DNA of 64,000 bases from Cephalotus follicularis (GCA_001972305.1 BDDD01001384.1:208884-272883); one strand, 5' to 3'. Numbered from the stretch's first letter, positions 10,746 through 22,980 are shown. A program made the numbers and translations. The notes: generated from the sequence alone by a model not told the origin.

Positions 10746-11687
10746 GCAAAGTGAATTTTATGCAGAAAATATGGTCAATCTCAAGTCAAAATCCAATTTA
10801 AAGCCATTCTATAAAAACCAAAGTTTATAATTCATCATTTGAGGTTAGTAAGACTAGTTACAACCTTCCAAATTCAATTTCAATCCTTTAATCAACAATT
10901 AGGTCAAGGGTTTGCTATAAAACCTAAAAACCCCAATTCACTCAATTCAATCATTCAATCTCTCAATCAATCATGCAATTCAGTCAATCAATCAATAAAG
11001 CAATATGCAATTCAGTAAAGAAGTCCTACCTATCACTGAAGCTTCAAGAGTTGAGCTTTTAATCACTCAATCGGCTGCTATGTCATTCAATCACCAATCC
11101 ACTACTTGCAATCGCTGTCCTTGTCGATGGAGATGCAATCCGAGGCTGCAATGGTGGAAGATGGAGGCTGCTCAGCTAGAGAGAGAGGGAGAAGGATAAA
11201 GAGAGAATGATGAATGGTAAGAATGAGAGAAATGACAAGGAATTGACTTAAATAGTCGATTCGGTCAACTCTCCGAAACTTTGCCCAAAATCCTGACTAT
11301 ACATGCATGTGATCAATACAATATCAATAGGTATAAGAATACCTCAATTCAAAACAGTTTAGTATGGTCCAATACGGTACAATACAGTACGATGTATGCA
11401 TGAACATTACAAAAGGGAATTCGGGTCGTCACAAAAACACAACACGAGTTGGTCAATTATAGACTTAAAGCCACCTTCTTGTATCTTCTCTGCCACTATC
11501 TGACTTAAGCATCGGAGTGTCCTGGGGAGTAAAACTCCTGGACCTTCGTTTAGTTTGCTTCTTGTGTGCAGGGAGGATCGTAAAATAGCATTTCAATACA
11601 TTCTTAGGAGCGTGAAACATGTTTCCTTCAACAAATCAAACCTCTACACATAGGAGACTATTGTGTCGTTGATTTCGACATCAACAG

Positions 11688-11703
11688 TTGGTGCCGTCTG
11701 TGG
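11688..11703 (+). other. Primer-binding site of gypsy A
   Basis: One base after the LTR end (CATCAACA) the sequence reads TTGGTGCCGTCTGTGGG, the form typical of Tat-type gypsy elements (TGGCGCCGTCTGTGGG class). Gypsy B has TTGGCACCGTCTATGG at the same place. I do not assign the tRNA. Confidence 0.65.
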
Positions 11704-11728
11704 GAACGCGACAAAAAGTTATTTAACC

Positions 11729-13500
11729 ATGCCTCCGAGAATAATCACCAGCTCTACGACCACTGGCAGTCAAGCTCCCATTGCCAGTCAAGCTCCCATC
11801 ACCGGCGAGCAATTCAACCAGATTCTCCAAAAGATGGGGAGGCTTACAACCTTGCTGGCGAATAACTTGCCTAGCCAAAATTAGGCTAGACCAAGCCGTC
11901 CAGCCCTCAAAAATTAGGCTCGACCGAGCAGGGCAGCCCTATAAGTTTAACAGCCCCAAGGGCCAGGCGAAACCCACCGAGGAGGGCCATGCGTCTTCCG
12001 AGGCGGTCGGAGATTGATACATCTTTGAGGGCGGAGTCTTTGAGCACAAGGTATTATAGTTATAATCCCCAACAAGACCATCCAAAGCAAAATCCAATGA
12101 AAGAGGATTACTCAGTGGAGGAGGAGGAGATCCGCGCACGTTCCTACGCTTCTCGTAGGACTGAAATGCTACAGAGGAGCAGGTCAGACCATTCAGTCTG
12201 ACTTGCCACTGGTACATCGTAGATTTCTAGCAGGATTAGGAACATTGATGATGTAGAGCAGACCATGAACGGAAGGTTTGCTTAGATGGAAAGTAGGCTC
12301 AAAGGAGCCAAGCAGTCGAAGGGGTACCTGTCAGAGGTATGAAACATAACCGTACGCCATTCACACCAGAGATAATGGGGGAGTGTCTCCAAAGAGGATT
12401 CCGATTCCCGAATCTCAAGGAGTATGACGGGTCCATTGACCCAATCCAGCATGTGCGCCACTACACTCAAATCATGTTGGTTCACCAGGATTCAGATGTT
12501 GTGCTTTGCCGAGGATTCCCGAAAACTTTGACCAGTGCAGCCTAGGCGTGGTACTCCATGCTGCCTCAGAATTCAGTGGTGAATTTCTAGCAGTTCATAG
12601 AGATGTTCGTCACTAAATTCCTCAACAGCACCACACAGAGAAAGAATTCAAATCATCTGATCAACGTGGTACAGGGGAAGAATGAATCCCTCAGAGACTA
12701 CCTCACCAGATTCAATAAGGAGTCTCTGATGGTGAAGGACTCAGAGCCATCTTTTACTCTGGTAGCTCTGAATAGTGGGTAGAAAGACAACTCACCCTTC
12801 ACCTTTTCCCTCATGAAGAAGCCTGCTCTGGACATGGCAGACCTGTTGAGAAGAGCAGAGAAGTATGTGAACCCAAAGGAGGCTATGGTAGCTAGGAAGC
12901 AGAAGACTTCATGGTCGGATCATTAGGTGGAAAAATAGGAGCACTAACGAAGTGCTCCATGGAAGAATCAAAATAGAAAGTGAGGGCTAGAGCTGACAAA
13001 GAATGACCTGAGGCACAAGCTCTCCAAGCGGAAGGAATCACCAAAAAGGGGGGCACAAATCCCCACCTACAATAATTTCGCCCCTCTCTTGGAGACAGGG
13101 ACCAGGATACAGGAAATGAAGAAGGACAAGGTCCCTATCCAGTGGCCAACTCCATTGAGATCCCCAGTAGAGAAAAGGGACTCAGACAAATGCGGTCGGT
13201 ACCACCGTGATCACGGCATGATACGAAAGAGTGCAGGCACTTGAAGTATCATATAGAAGATCTGATCCGTAAAGGTCATCTACGAAAATACGTCGACAGG
13301 GATTCTCCTCAGGGAAGAAGAGAGGGTAGAGAAGAAGTTCCACAACATGAAGAGGAGCAGCAGCTCAGGGGTGTGATACACACCATCTTTGGAAGGGTCG
13401 CATCTGGTGGCGATCATAGTAGGGCTAGAAAAGCCTATGCTAGACAAACATTTGTCATGCAACAATACACGGATAGCAAAAGGTTAAGATTGGTGGAGAA
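11729..13500 (+). pseudogene. gag of gypsy A (capsid), many stops
   Basis: The frame opens MPPRIITSSTTTGSQAP at 11729. Fragments in order are GEQFNQILQKMGRLTTLL, the capsid region FRFPNLKEYDGSIDP / HYTQIMLVHQDSD / FVTKFLNSTTQRKNSNHL (Retrotrans_gag type), then the basic tail and a degraded zinc motif around CGRYHRDHG near 13190. In-frame stops occur in the N-terminal region, in the capsid (for example GCAGCCTAGGCG at 12540) and after it. Gypsy B has sense codons at the comparable places I checked. The protein would form the virus-like particle and bind RNA; this copy cannot. Confidence 0.85.
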
Positions 13501-14030
13501 GAGGAGGTAATATCCTTCTCAGAGGCGGACTTAGTGAGAGTACGTCTCCCTCATGACAATCCAGCAGTAGTAACTCTTCATGTAGAATTATTCACTATGA
13601 AGAGAATCCTTCTTAACAGTGGGAGCTCGGCGAATATCCTCTACAAACATGCCTTTGATCAGTTGAAAATACCAGAGGACTAGCTAAGGCTGGTGAAGAC
13701 TCCTCTGATAGGCTTTGCGGGACAAATGGTCCATCCTTTAGGATCCATGGATTTGTCAGTCGTTGTAGGCACAGTCCCTCGCCAAACCTAAGTGCAAATG
13801 ACTTTTCTGGTGGTTGATACACCAAGACCATACAATGATATAATTGGGCATCCATGATTGAACATGATGGAGGCCATAGTGTTAACAAGGCACTTACTTG
13901 TGAAGTTTCTGACTAGGTTTAGTGTGGGGCAAGTCAAAGGAGACCATTATGCAACAAGGCAGTGCTATCAGACTATTTTGAAGGACAAGGGGAAGGGAAA
14001 AGCCCTTCCCATAAGAAATGTGGAGCTCAG
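13501..14030 (+). pseudogene. Protease region of gypsy A, catalytic Asp lost
   Basis: The segment translates as VISFSEADL, then FTMKRILLNSGSSANILYKH. The aspartic protease triad DSG, present in the duplicate at 27600-27660 (LLDSGSSADILY) and in gypsy B, is NSG here (GAC to AAC), so this copy would be inactive even without its stops. A TAG follows at PED*LR, shared with the duplicate copy. The downstream YNDIIG and MMEAIV segments are the usual flap and C-terminal region of gypsy retropepsins. Confidence 0.85.
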
Positions 14031-15007
14031 AGGAGAAGTGGAGCCTGAGCTTCCACAGCCCGTAGAAGATGTGGTGCAGGTGCCTTTGGAGGAAGGCAAT
14101 ACGGAGAAAGTCTTCCAAGTTGGCTCCCAGCTTGGAAAGGTAGAGAAAGAGGAACTAATAACGTTCCTTAAAAACAACAGAGATGTATTTTCCTAGTCAG
14201 CAGAGGAGGTTCCAGGGATCAATCCAGAGGTAATGGTCCACAAGCTAAGTGTGGATCCAATGCAGCCTCCTACCAGGCAAAAGGGGAGAAATTTTTCCCC
14301 TAATAGGCAGCAGGTGATAGCAGATGAAGTGAATAAACTTATGCAAGCAGGTTTATGATGGCAGTGCAATACTCTGACTGGCTAGCAAACCCGATACTAG
14401 TCAAGAAAGCCAATAGCAAGTGGAGGATATGTATAGACTTCACAGACCTCAACAAGGCTTGTCCAAAAGATCACTTGCCCCTCCCGAAGATTGATCGACT
14501 AGTGGATGCAACTTCCGGCTATAGAATGTTGAGCTTCTTGGATGCTTACTCTGGCTATAATCAAATTCCTATGTATGCGTAAGATGAGAACAAGACAGCC
14601 TTCATCACTGATGAGGGTATGTATTGTTACAAAGTCATGCCCTTTGGACTAAAAAATACTGGTGCGACCTACCAACGGTTGGTCAACAAAACTTTCCAAC
14701 CACAAATTGGGAGGAATATGGAGGTTTTTATTGACGACATGCTCATCTAGACACCGGCGAGGAGTCCACATATCAGAGACTTGGAGGAGACTTTTGGGGT
14801 ATTAAGAAAATAAAAGATGCACTTCAATCCTTCTAAGTGCACTTTTGGTGTCACCCCCAGTAAATTTCTTGGGTTCATGGTCTCTAGCAGAGGCATAGAG
14901 GCCAACCCAGAGAAGATTTCGGCTATTCAGAGCATGAAGCCTTCTTAGTCTGTAAGGGATGTGCAGAGGATGAACGGCAAAATTTCAGTCCTTAGTAGAT
15001 TTGTCTC
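14031..15007 (+). pseudogene. Reverse transcriptase of gypsy A, cut by SIRE insertion
   Basis: Recognised in order: EVEPELPQPVEDVVQVPLEE, LITFLKNNRDVFS, ILVKKANSKWRICIDFTDLN (fingers), PKIDRLVDATSGYRMLSFLD (first catalytic Asp), MPFGLKN, the active-site box FIDDMLI (usually YIDD), and GFMVSSRGIEANP (connection). Stops include TAG in place of Trp at 14195 and TAA at 14581. The last gypsy bases before the SIRE LTR are the TSD GTCTC at 15003-15007. The frame resumes at 35491, beyond the nested material. Confidence 0.9.
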
Positions 15008-16336
15008 TGAAATACTACAAGAGGGGAGTGAATTGTAGTATTTATAAATTTATGAGCCTTTTCGATTTAAGCCAACATGAAACTAAATTAAAAATTCAAT
15101 AAGGCAAAGAACAACTTTGAAATGTGTAGTGAATAATATGTAAAATATAAGTAAAGAGAAAGAGTAAGAGAATGAAACTGAGTTTTTAGAGTGGTTTGGC
15201 TAATCTCTTGCCTACGACCACTTTTCTTAAGACCTCTTGAGATTCCACTAGTATTCTCTCCTGAATACAATCTTCAAATTACTTTATAGGAACAATTTGG
15301 TGCACCTTTACAATATCTTGTAATTGAACTCGATTACAAACACTTCTTACTAAGGATTCACTCCTCTTTATGATCGAATTAAACAATGGTTGTTTGATGT
15401 TTTGTGTAACCTCTCTAAGGTTGGAATTTGACTGAATTTGCTCACTTAAAACAACTCAGAATTTCCTCATAAGATAACAAAAGCTAATGACAATGAAACT
15501 CTTGAAATAAGCTTTGATATGAATAGTGCTGATTTTCTTTTTGATTGATTGTTGTGATTATTTTTCTTGTAGTAATTATTGTTATTTGATGTTGTTGCAG
15601 CCTCATATTTATTGATTTCTTCAGTTTGTAGCCGTTGTAGAAGTCATAGAGCCATTGGAGTTGTTTTGGGAAGTGTTGCCTTCAAATAAACGTTGAAAAA
15701 ATAGTCCAGGATTGCTTCCCGCGCACAAAGCATCGATGGATTAGATCTACGCGTCGACCTTAGATGTTACCGTTATGCATTAAATTTGAATTTGCCTGCT
15801 TAACTGCTGATGCTTTGAATTTGATGTCGATGTTTGGATAAAGCGCTGACGGTTTCTTCAAAGCATCGCCACTTCAAATCCATCAAATAATTTTATTCAT
15901 CTATATACTAACCGCTGGCATGCTTCCCCTTAAGCACTTGTGTCTTGGTCTTAAGCACTGACGGTTTCTTCAAAGCGTCGCCGCTTCAAATCCATCAAAT
16001 AATTTTATTCATCTCTGTACTAAACCGCTGGCATGCTCCCATTAAGCACTGGCGTCTTTGTCTTAAGCGCTGATGGTTTCCCTGTGGCCATCAACGCTTT
16101 GTTCATATTGTTTTTGATTTCGAGTGCTCAACTGTTGACGCTTTGTGCTATACCTTCGTCGGTCTGCCTTAAGCGCTGATGGTTACATTCTGGCCATTGA
16201 CGCTTTGCCTTGTTTTTACAATGAAGAATTCTTCTTTGTTTTGTTTTGCAATGTCAACTTTTCTTGCACAAAAAGAAACAATATTAAATGCAAATATGTT
16301 ATCATCAAAATTAGGATTGAGACATAAATGTCAACA
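15008..16336 (-). repeat. 3' LTR of the SIRE element, 1,329 bp
   Basis: It runs from TGAAATACTAC to ATGTCAACA. It matches 26318-26578 at its left end and the solo LTR 31449-35490 throughout. Between 15725 and 16205 it carries repeated words of the AAGCGTCGACGCTT class with many decayed copies (for example AAAGCATCGATGG, GCGTCGACC, AAGCGCTGAYGGTTTC). On the inner side the minus strand reads AAAAAATGGGAGAT, the polypurine tract. Confidence 0.9.
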
Positions 16337-16919
16337 ATCTCCCATTTTTTGATGATGACAAAATTTTATTACAATATGGGCATAAGTTGTAAAATGTAAG
16401 TTATGATATAATATTGAAGCCGAAAATTTAAATGAACATAAGTTGAAGTCGAAGAGATACATACTCCCCCCTAGTATATCACAATTACATACTCCCCCTT
16501 AGTATGACAATGGTTATTTTGTACCTTTTTCATACCTTTCAACTTGTATCATTTTTCAACTTAGTACCACTCTCCCCCTTTTTTGCATAACATCAAAAAG
16601 AGATGAGAAATAAGAGATATCATAATAAGTACAAAATATCAAGAAGTTCATCCATACAAATCATCCAAAGTTTTCAAAATACAAAACATATTAAGTTATC
16701 ATACAAATCATCAAAGTTTTTGAAGTATAAGATGCAAAGAGAATGATGACATGTAATGCAGAAGATCAGTCATCCATATGATCATCCTCATCATTATCGC
16801 CCATGACATCTGTGTCTTCTTCTCCTCCTCCTTGATTTGCTTGATCTTCTTGGCTAGAAGGAGGTGTAATGTCTTCGTTTCCAATCACTCCTCTCTCAAC
16901 GAGCTTTCTTTCTAGCCTC
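16337..16919 (-). other. Untranslated region between the SIRE extra ORF and 3' LTR
   Basis: It is AT-rich with no coding signal. The plus strand shows repeated CTCCCCCTTAGTAT-type words near 16460-16520. The segment 16780-16919 continues open on the minus strand with acidic codons but lies after the ORF stop. Confidence 0.5.
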
Positions 16920-17993
16920 CTATGCCTTCACTATATCTTTTGACTGGTTCTTTCTACCCTTTGAATACTCATTTCTAAACTTTAATAGCTCGCATAATTT
17001 CCTCAAATTGACTGTTAGGAAGATTAAAACTAGAGTAGGGTCAGCTTGCAGATCTATCTCTTCTTCTCCTTGCACTTCTTCTTCTCCTTCTTCTCCATTT
17101 ACTCTATCCGAATCTTCATCTTTGGGAACCCATGTCCCAAGCCGTTTATGTTTCTTGAACCCCATCATCCCTAGGGTTCCTTTTCCTAGCTTATCAGAAT
17201 TTTGAAGTGCATGGTGCACTTCTCCATCTAAGTCCAAATCAAAATGCATAAAGATCTTAGTTATGATGTTGCTATAGGGTAACCTTGCAATCTCTCTCGA
17301 TTGCATTGCCCTCATATGATTCAAAATTAGGCTCAGCACACATATTCTTCTACCGGTAATGATATGGAACATAGTAAATGCCTCCAAATGAGTCACTTCA
17401 TCAAAACCACCAACTTTTGGCAAGATATGGGTTGCAATTGCACGATGCAAGAATCGATAATCAAGCCTAAGATTTCTAGAATACATTTTTTGTAAAACTT
17501 GTGTATTTTCTACGAACAGCAAATGCACACATTCTTCCTTACTAAAATCACCGCCTACAGTCCAACATCTTTGGCACCAAGCTCTAGAGCCATCAATGGG
17601 AATTGTCAGAATAGAAGTTATGGTGGAAGTATCTATCTCAAAATTTCTATTTTTCACCCTAGTGAACAAGTCATAATCACTACTAACAAGAATATTGGCA
17701 TAGAATTCTTTCATTAAATCCAGATAATGAGGGAGATTTATTGTAAACAGGGGTCTTACTTCTTGAGTATTCAGTCAATCTACAATAGGAAAACCTTCAT
17801 TTATGTAGAAATCAAAGTCTAGGGTTTTTCTTACTAAGATTTTTCTTTCAAAATAGACTTGGGGATACCTTATTCCTTGAGGTATTTCCTTTTGTGGAGC
17901 TTGATATCCAGCCTCTCTAGCCCTTCTTTTTCTTCCAATGCTTTTTCTCCTTCTTGAGCTTTCTCTTACCTCAACATTCTTTGTTCTTGGCAT
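16920..17993 (-). pseudogene. Extra ORF of the SIRE element (plant-transposon-type domain), one in-frame stop
   Basis: A 358-codon frame in the same sense as pol starts MPRTKNVEVRESSRRRK at 17993. It meets a single TGA at 17775-17777 and continues in frame through MKEFYANILVSSDYD to 16920. The N-terminus is highly basic. The middle (EFYANI, IDTSTITSIL, RCWTVGG, YRFLHRAIATHILPKVGG, FHIITGRRICVLSLILNHM) resembles the putative plant transposon protein domain found in many plant elements. The C-terminal third is acidic (EEGEEEVQGEEEIDLQ). SIRE elements carry an env-like ORF in this position, but I see no signal peptide or membrane segment. Its function is unknown. Confidence 0.7.
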
Positions 17994-18447
17994 TTCCGAG
18001 CAGATTTTATGAAGAAATGATAGGAGATGGTGTTTATGAGCAGTTTAGAAGAGATTTTCGACTTGGTTTTGCCTCAAAATCACCAGAGAAAAGTTTTGAA
18101 AATATAGGGTTTCGTAACAAATGACCAACAGACGGCGCTTTCTGCTATAAAACGAGTCGTAAGCGTCGACACTTTTCTTAAAGAGGCGTCGCTTATAAAA
18201 AAACAAAACTCTAAAATCGCAGAACTAACCGCTGACGCTTATCTTTTAAGCGTCGGTGCTTTCTCTGTTTTCTGCATATTTGTAATTTTTTAAAAAAATT
18301 GAAGGATTTTATGAATGTAAGTTTTGCATGAACAATCATATAAAGACATCAAGTAATAACACATAATCATATAATCATATCATTCATTCAATATCACATA
18401 AACCCAATTCCATTCTAAATTTAGAAAAGGTTTGCTCATCAAGGGGT
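17994..18447 (-). other. Spacer between SIRE pol and the extra ORF
   Basis: This is non-coding. Bases 18125-18270 contain another set of decayed palindrome words (ACGGCGCTTT, AAGCGTCGACACTT, CCGCTGACGCTT, AAGCGTCGGTGCTT). So the motif family occurs in the SIRE internal region as well as in its LTR. Confidence 0.5.
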
Positions 18448-19040
18448 TTAGTGAAAATGTCCGCAATTTGGTTCTGAGTAGGCACGAAGATTAATTCGAC
18501 ATCTCCTTTTTTCTATGTGATCTTTTATAAAATGATATCTTATATCTATATGCTTAGTCCTATAATGATGTACGGGATTTTTACCTAAGCAAATTGCGCT
18601 ATTGTTATCACATATTATAGGCATTTCTTCAAATGTGAAGCCATAATCTAAGCGTTGTTGTTCATCCATATGACTTGCGTGCAACAACTTCGTGCTGCTG
18701 CGGTAGTGGAGAGTGATACCAAATTTTGTTTCTTACTAAACCAAGAAATGAGCACATTTCCTAAGAATTGGCAAGTGCCACTAGTGTTTTTTCTATCTAT
18801 TTTATATCCTCCAAAATCAGCATCCGAATATGTATGTAAGTCAAAATAGAAGTTTATAGAATACCATAGTCCTAAGGTAGGTGTATATGCTAAATATTTA
18901 AAAATTCGTTTCACGGCATGTAAGTTTGGACATGCTTGAAAACGAGCACACAAACATACACTGAACAGAATATCTGGTCTACTAGCAGTTAGATAAAGCA
19001 ACGAGCCAATCATACTCCTATAGAGTTTTTGGTCAACAAG
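18448..19040 (-). pseudogene. RNase H of the SIRE element
   Basis: The segment 19013-18648 reads MIGSLLYLTASRPDILFSVC, then YSDADFGGYKIDRKNTSG (first acidic residues), FLGNVLISWFSKKQ and LSTTAAARSCC. The copia consensus there is LSTTEAEY, so the catalytic Glu is lost. A frameshift near 18660 leads into PIICDNNSAICLGKNPVHH and RTKHIDIRYHFIKDH, the conserved C-terminal part. The enzyme would remove RNA from the RNA-DNA hybrid; this copy is dead. Confidence 0.9.
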
Positions 19041-19049
19041 TTTACCTTG

Positions 19050-19900
19050 CTAATCTTTGTCTAACCTTGTAGTTGTGCTCATTGGAGTTTTTCTCTTCTT
19101 TGCATTTTCCATTCCAAATCTTTTGAGTAGATCTTTGACATATTTGGATTGGTTGATGAAAATGCCGTCTTTGAGTTGTTTCACTTGTAGTCTAAGGAAA
19201 AAGGTGAGTTCTCCCATCATGCTCATTTCGAACTCATCTTGCATAATTTGAGAAAACTCTTCGCACAAGCTCTCATTAGTAGAACCAAATATTATACCAT
19301 CAACATATATTTGCACAATCAAAATATCTTCATTCAGAGATTTTGTAAAAAGAGTTATATCTATTAAGCCTCTTTTAAAATCATTTTTAATGAGATAGCC
19401 GCTAAGCTTTTCATACCAAGCTCTAGGAACTTGTTTTAAACCATATAATGCTTTTGAAAGTTTAAAAACATAGTTTGGGAATTGTGAATCTTCAAAACCA
19501 GGAGGTTGTTCTACATACACTTCCTCCTTTATTAAACCATTTAAAAAATGCACTTTTTACATCCATTTGAAAAGGTGTAAAATCTTTATATGATGCATAT
19601 GCAAGCAAAATACGAATGGATTCTAATCTAGCTACGGGTGCATATGACTCACAAAAATCAATTCCTTATTCTTGGGAATATCCCTTAGCTACTAACATAG
19701 CTTTGTTTCTAACAACTATTCCTTGATCATCCATTTTATTGTGATACACCCATTTAGTACAAATTATGTGATGATCATTAGGCCTAGGTACTAAGTTCCA
19801 AACTCTATTACGCTCAAATTGGTTTAATTCTTCTTGTATAGATATGATCAAATTTTCATCTTTCTCATCTTATTTTATATTCTTAGGCTCTATTTGATAA
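19050..19900 (-). pseudogene. Reverse transcriptase of the SIRE element
   Basis: Recognised in order: WNLVPRPNDHHIICTKWVYH, RNKAMLVAKGYSQE, a stop, [26 protein letters not shown] (first catalytic Asp), a frameshift, [34 protein letters not shown], then the catalytic box as YVDGIIFGS. Copia elements normally have YVDD, so the second Asp is Gly and polymerase activity would be lost. LLKRFGMENAKKRKTPMST follows, typical of SIRE. At least one stop and one frameshift lie in the domain. Confidence 0.9.
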
Positions 19901-19961
19901 AGAAAAGCAATATAGTTATGATTAATACTAGGCCTAGTGAGAATACCTTGTCTAGGATTAC

Positions 19962-21175
19962 CTATAATTGATTCGTGATGATGTCCTTCACTACCTTTAA
20001 AATCTTGTCATGAAGAGCTTCTTGGTAGCTTTCTTGAGGGGTTACATCTTGTGTTGGTTCCTCATCTTTCTTTTCAATTTTTCTTTCTTCTAAGCTTAAA
20101 TCTTCAATACTCTTTTCAACAAATTCTACATCATCAATATCAAATACTTCTTTTGGAAGCAAAGGGTTAGATTCGTCAAAAACAACATGCATAGATTCTT
20201 CTACAATAAGTGTTTTCTTATTAAAACATTTATAAGCTCTACTTGTACTAGAATAGCCAAGAAAAATACCTTCGTCGACTTTGGAGTTGCACTTACCAAG
20301 ATGACCCTTTCCGTTGTTGTGAATGAATCATTTGTATCCAAACACATGAAAGTAACTAATGTTAGGCTTTCTCCCCCTCCATAATTCATATGGAGTCTTT
20401 TTGAGAATTGACCTTATCGATATTCGGTTCAAAACACAACAAGAAGTATTTATAGCCTTGGCCCAAAAATATTTTGGCAAATGGTTTTCATTTAAAATAG
20501 TTCTACACATTTCTTGTAGAGTTCTATTCTTCTTTTCAACAACCCCATTTTGTTGAGGTGTTCTAAGTGTAGAGAACTCATGAATAAAACCATTTTCATT
20601 ACAAAATTTTTCGAAAATATGGTTTTCAAATTCTTTACCATGATCACTTATAATAGTTAAAATAGAAGGGTCTTTTTTCTTTTTGAACAATCTTACAAAA
20701 ATTTGAAATTTATTTAAAAACTCCATTTTTATGAGCAAGGAAAATTATCCACGTATATCTTGAATAGTCATCAAATATAACCATAGCATATGATTGACCA
20801 CATAGACTTCTCACATCTATAAGTCCAAATAAATCAATATGTAATAGTTGTAATGGCCTAGTTGTAAAGACTACATTCTTACTCTTAAAAGATGTTCTAG
20901 TTTGCTTCCCATGTTGACAAGCTTCACAAATTTTATCTTTTTCAAAATTAATTTTAGGAAGCCCTTTAACTAGATCATATTTTAAAATCTTTGAAATGGT
21001 TGTCATACCAACATGACCAAGTCTCCTATGCCATGACCAACTATCATCATTTATGGATACTAGACATTTGACATTTTAATTTTGTAAGTCATTTATATCT
21101 GCTACATAAACATTTTCATGTCTATATCCAATAAATTTAGTTAGGTTATTTTTTATGTCTATTACTGTAATGCCC
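19962..21175 (-). pseudogene. Integrase and linker of the SIRE element
   Basis: From 21175 leftwards come WHRRLGHVGMTTISKIL and CEACQHGKQTRTSF (zinc-binding pre-integrase), LLHIDLFGLIDV and VIFDDYSRYTW (core), a frameshift near 20720, TIISDHGKEFENHIFEKFC (second Asp), TPQQNGVVEKKNRTLQEM (catalytic Glu), and TPYELWRGRKPNISYFHVFG. The linker VFDESNPLLPKEVFDIDDVE follows. All three DDE residues appear present, but the frameshift and the solo LTR insertion just upstream (21176) break the polyprotein. Confidence 0.9.
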
Positions 21176-22621
21176 CAGAATTTCACAAATAATTATTGTG
21201 ATATTGGTGCAGTGTATGGCTATAATAAAGTGGATAGAGGCCCGGAGCAATAAAATGCATTTCACATTGAGGCCATAATTATGTTGCCCATAATGGAAAA
21301 TAAAGCCTATTTTTAATGCGTGCTTGTAAGGCCCAGTGTTCGTATTATTATTACGGTTATTTTAGTGGCAGCTGGATTAATTTATATCGCAATGCACGGA
21401 GTAATCGGGACTCAGGCCTTAAAAATTGCTGGTAAATACCAATAAAGAAAAGGGGGGGAAACAAAGAAAGGGAAAAAAGAAAGGGACACGAGCGCATTAT
21501 GCGCCCGTACAAAAGAAAGAAAGAGACGAGTTGACAGAGAGCCCACGGGAGGCGCATGAGAGAGAAAGAGAGAGAGCCGGAGATGACGCCGGAGCAAGCC
21601 GCTGGGCCAGGAAGAAACTGTGAGGGGTCTGGGCTCTCCAACCGACGGTGAACCCTTCTTTCTCCTCCTATTTTCTCTTCTTCCCCGTCACTGTGCGCAT
21701 CGACCGGGCGATTCTGGTGCCGTTAGCGTCGCGAATGGAGCGGGTATTCGTCTAGAAGGCCAGCTCTGCCCATTTTGACCACCGTTGAGGCGTTTCTCAG
21801 CCGAAATTTACCGGGGCTAGTTGACTAAGTTGACTCAGCGAGTTCGACTCACTGCCACCTGTGACCGTGCGATTTGCACTGAGTCTCGGCTAGTATTGGA
21901 CAGTGGCGTGTAGAATTGATGGTTGTGTGGTGTTTTTGGGTGGTGACCGGAGCTATTGAAGTCCGGCGAGTCAACTTAGTGAGTTGAACTCACTGCCACA
22001 TGTGACAAGGCGTTCGGCACCGATTCACGGTGAGTCTAGAGCGATTTTATGTAGATAGCTCAATGTGGAACCTGTTTATGGGTGTTGCACGAGCTGGGTG
22101 AGTCGGCTGGAATCTAGTCGGCGCTCCGGTGACGGCAATGTCGGTTTCTGTGTGTTGAGCATAATTGAAATGTGTTGTATGTGCAGTGTGTGAGTTGGAA
22201 ATTGAATTTGGCAGTGAGGAATGGATCAATTGGCAAGAACCGGATTCGGTTCAACGGTAATTGGAAAAGTTTGGCAATTGAACCTGTAGCTCGACTGTAC
22301 TGTTATTATTGCTTCAAAGATAGGGATTATATACATGCAATTTTGAGTTCAAAAATAGTGAGTGCTCATTTGATGAAATGCATGGTTTGTGGATTGTGAA
22401 TTGTGTGACTGGTATTAGGGTTACTATGAATAGTTAACCTATCATGCATATCATGCCTTAGAATGATTGTGGATTGTGAATTATGTGGTTGGTGTTAGGG
22501 TTGCTATGAGTGGTTAACCTGCTCTGCATATTGTGATTGAAATGATTGTTGATCAGATTGCATGTGCTATCATGCTTGGATTGCACTGGTGTTAGGACGC
22601 GTTGAAGAGGATGATGTTCTG

Positions 22622-22980
22622 GTCTTCTTTAACCATCGACGCTTAAAGGATAAGCGCCAACGCCTTGACTGTTATAAGGGAACTGGATGCTTAGTTCCAC
22701 TAACAGTCGACGCTTTTAGGAAAAGCGTCAATGCCTTGTGCTGCTATACGCGAGAGAACGACGCTTGAAACATTGACGCTTAAGGTTCCTACCTTAAAGC
22801 GTCGACGCCAAGGAGTAAAGTGCCGACGCTCAAGGGTCCTTACCTTGAAGCGTCGACGCAAAGGAGGCAAAACATTGACGCATAGAACTTCTGATCTAAA
22901 GCGCTGACACAAAGGGTTAAAGCGCCGACGCTTAAAGGACATAAGCATCGACGCTAAGAGTTAAGCGGCAACACTTAAGT
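22622..22980. repeat. TCGA palindrome cluster in solo LTR member 2 (GCGTCGACGC vocabulary)
   Basis: At least twelve words of the class TTAAGCGTCGACGCTTAA occur: CATCGACGCTTAAAGG, AGTCGACGCTTTT, TTAAAGCGTCGACGCC, TTGAAGCGTCGACGCAAAGG, AAAGCGCCGACGCTTAAAGG, AAGCATCGACGCTAAG and decayed forms. Spacing is 15-40 bases. Confidence 0.8.

Larger units (their letters stand above)
9019..11433 (-). mobile_element. Solo LTR, Tekay/Del-like, 2,415 bp (member 1)
   Basis: It starts TGTAACACCCCGCGCC and ends GGGTCGTCACA inside the gypsy A LTR, with near-matching 5-bp flanks AAAAG and AAAAC. Its reverse complement starts TGTGACGACCCGAATT, like the starts of the other long LTRs here, so it lies on the minus strand. 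It encodes no protein. It has many CAATACAAT runs (9060-10060), a 122-bp tandem repeat, and a dense TCGA palindrome cluster. Internal sequence and the second LTR are absent, as expected after LTR-LTR recombination. Confidence 0.75.
8792..11686 (+). repeat. 5' LTR of gypsy A, interrupted by a solo LTR at 9019-11433
   Basis: The LTR begins TGATATGAATTT. Its left part (8792-9018) matches the 3' LTR at 41591-41815 over ACGTGGCCAAGCAATTTAAA-type sequence and the TATA region TCTTATAAATACCCC. Its right part resumes at 11434 with AACACAAC and ends ACATCAACA at 11686. Without the insertion it is about 475 bp. Confidence 0.85.
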
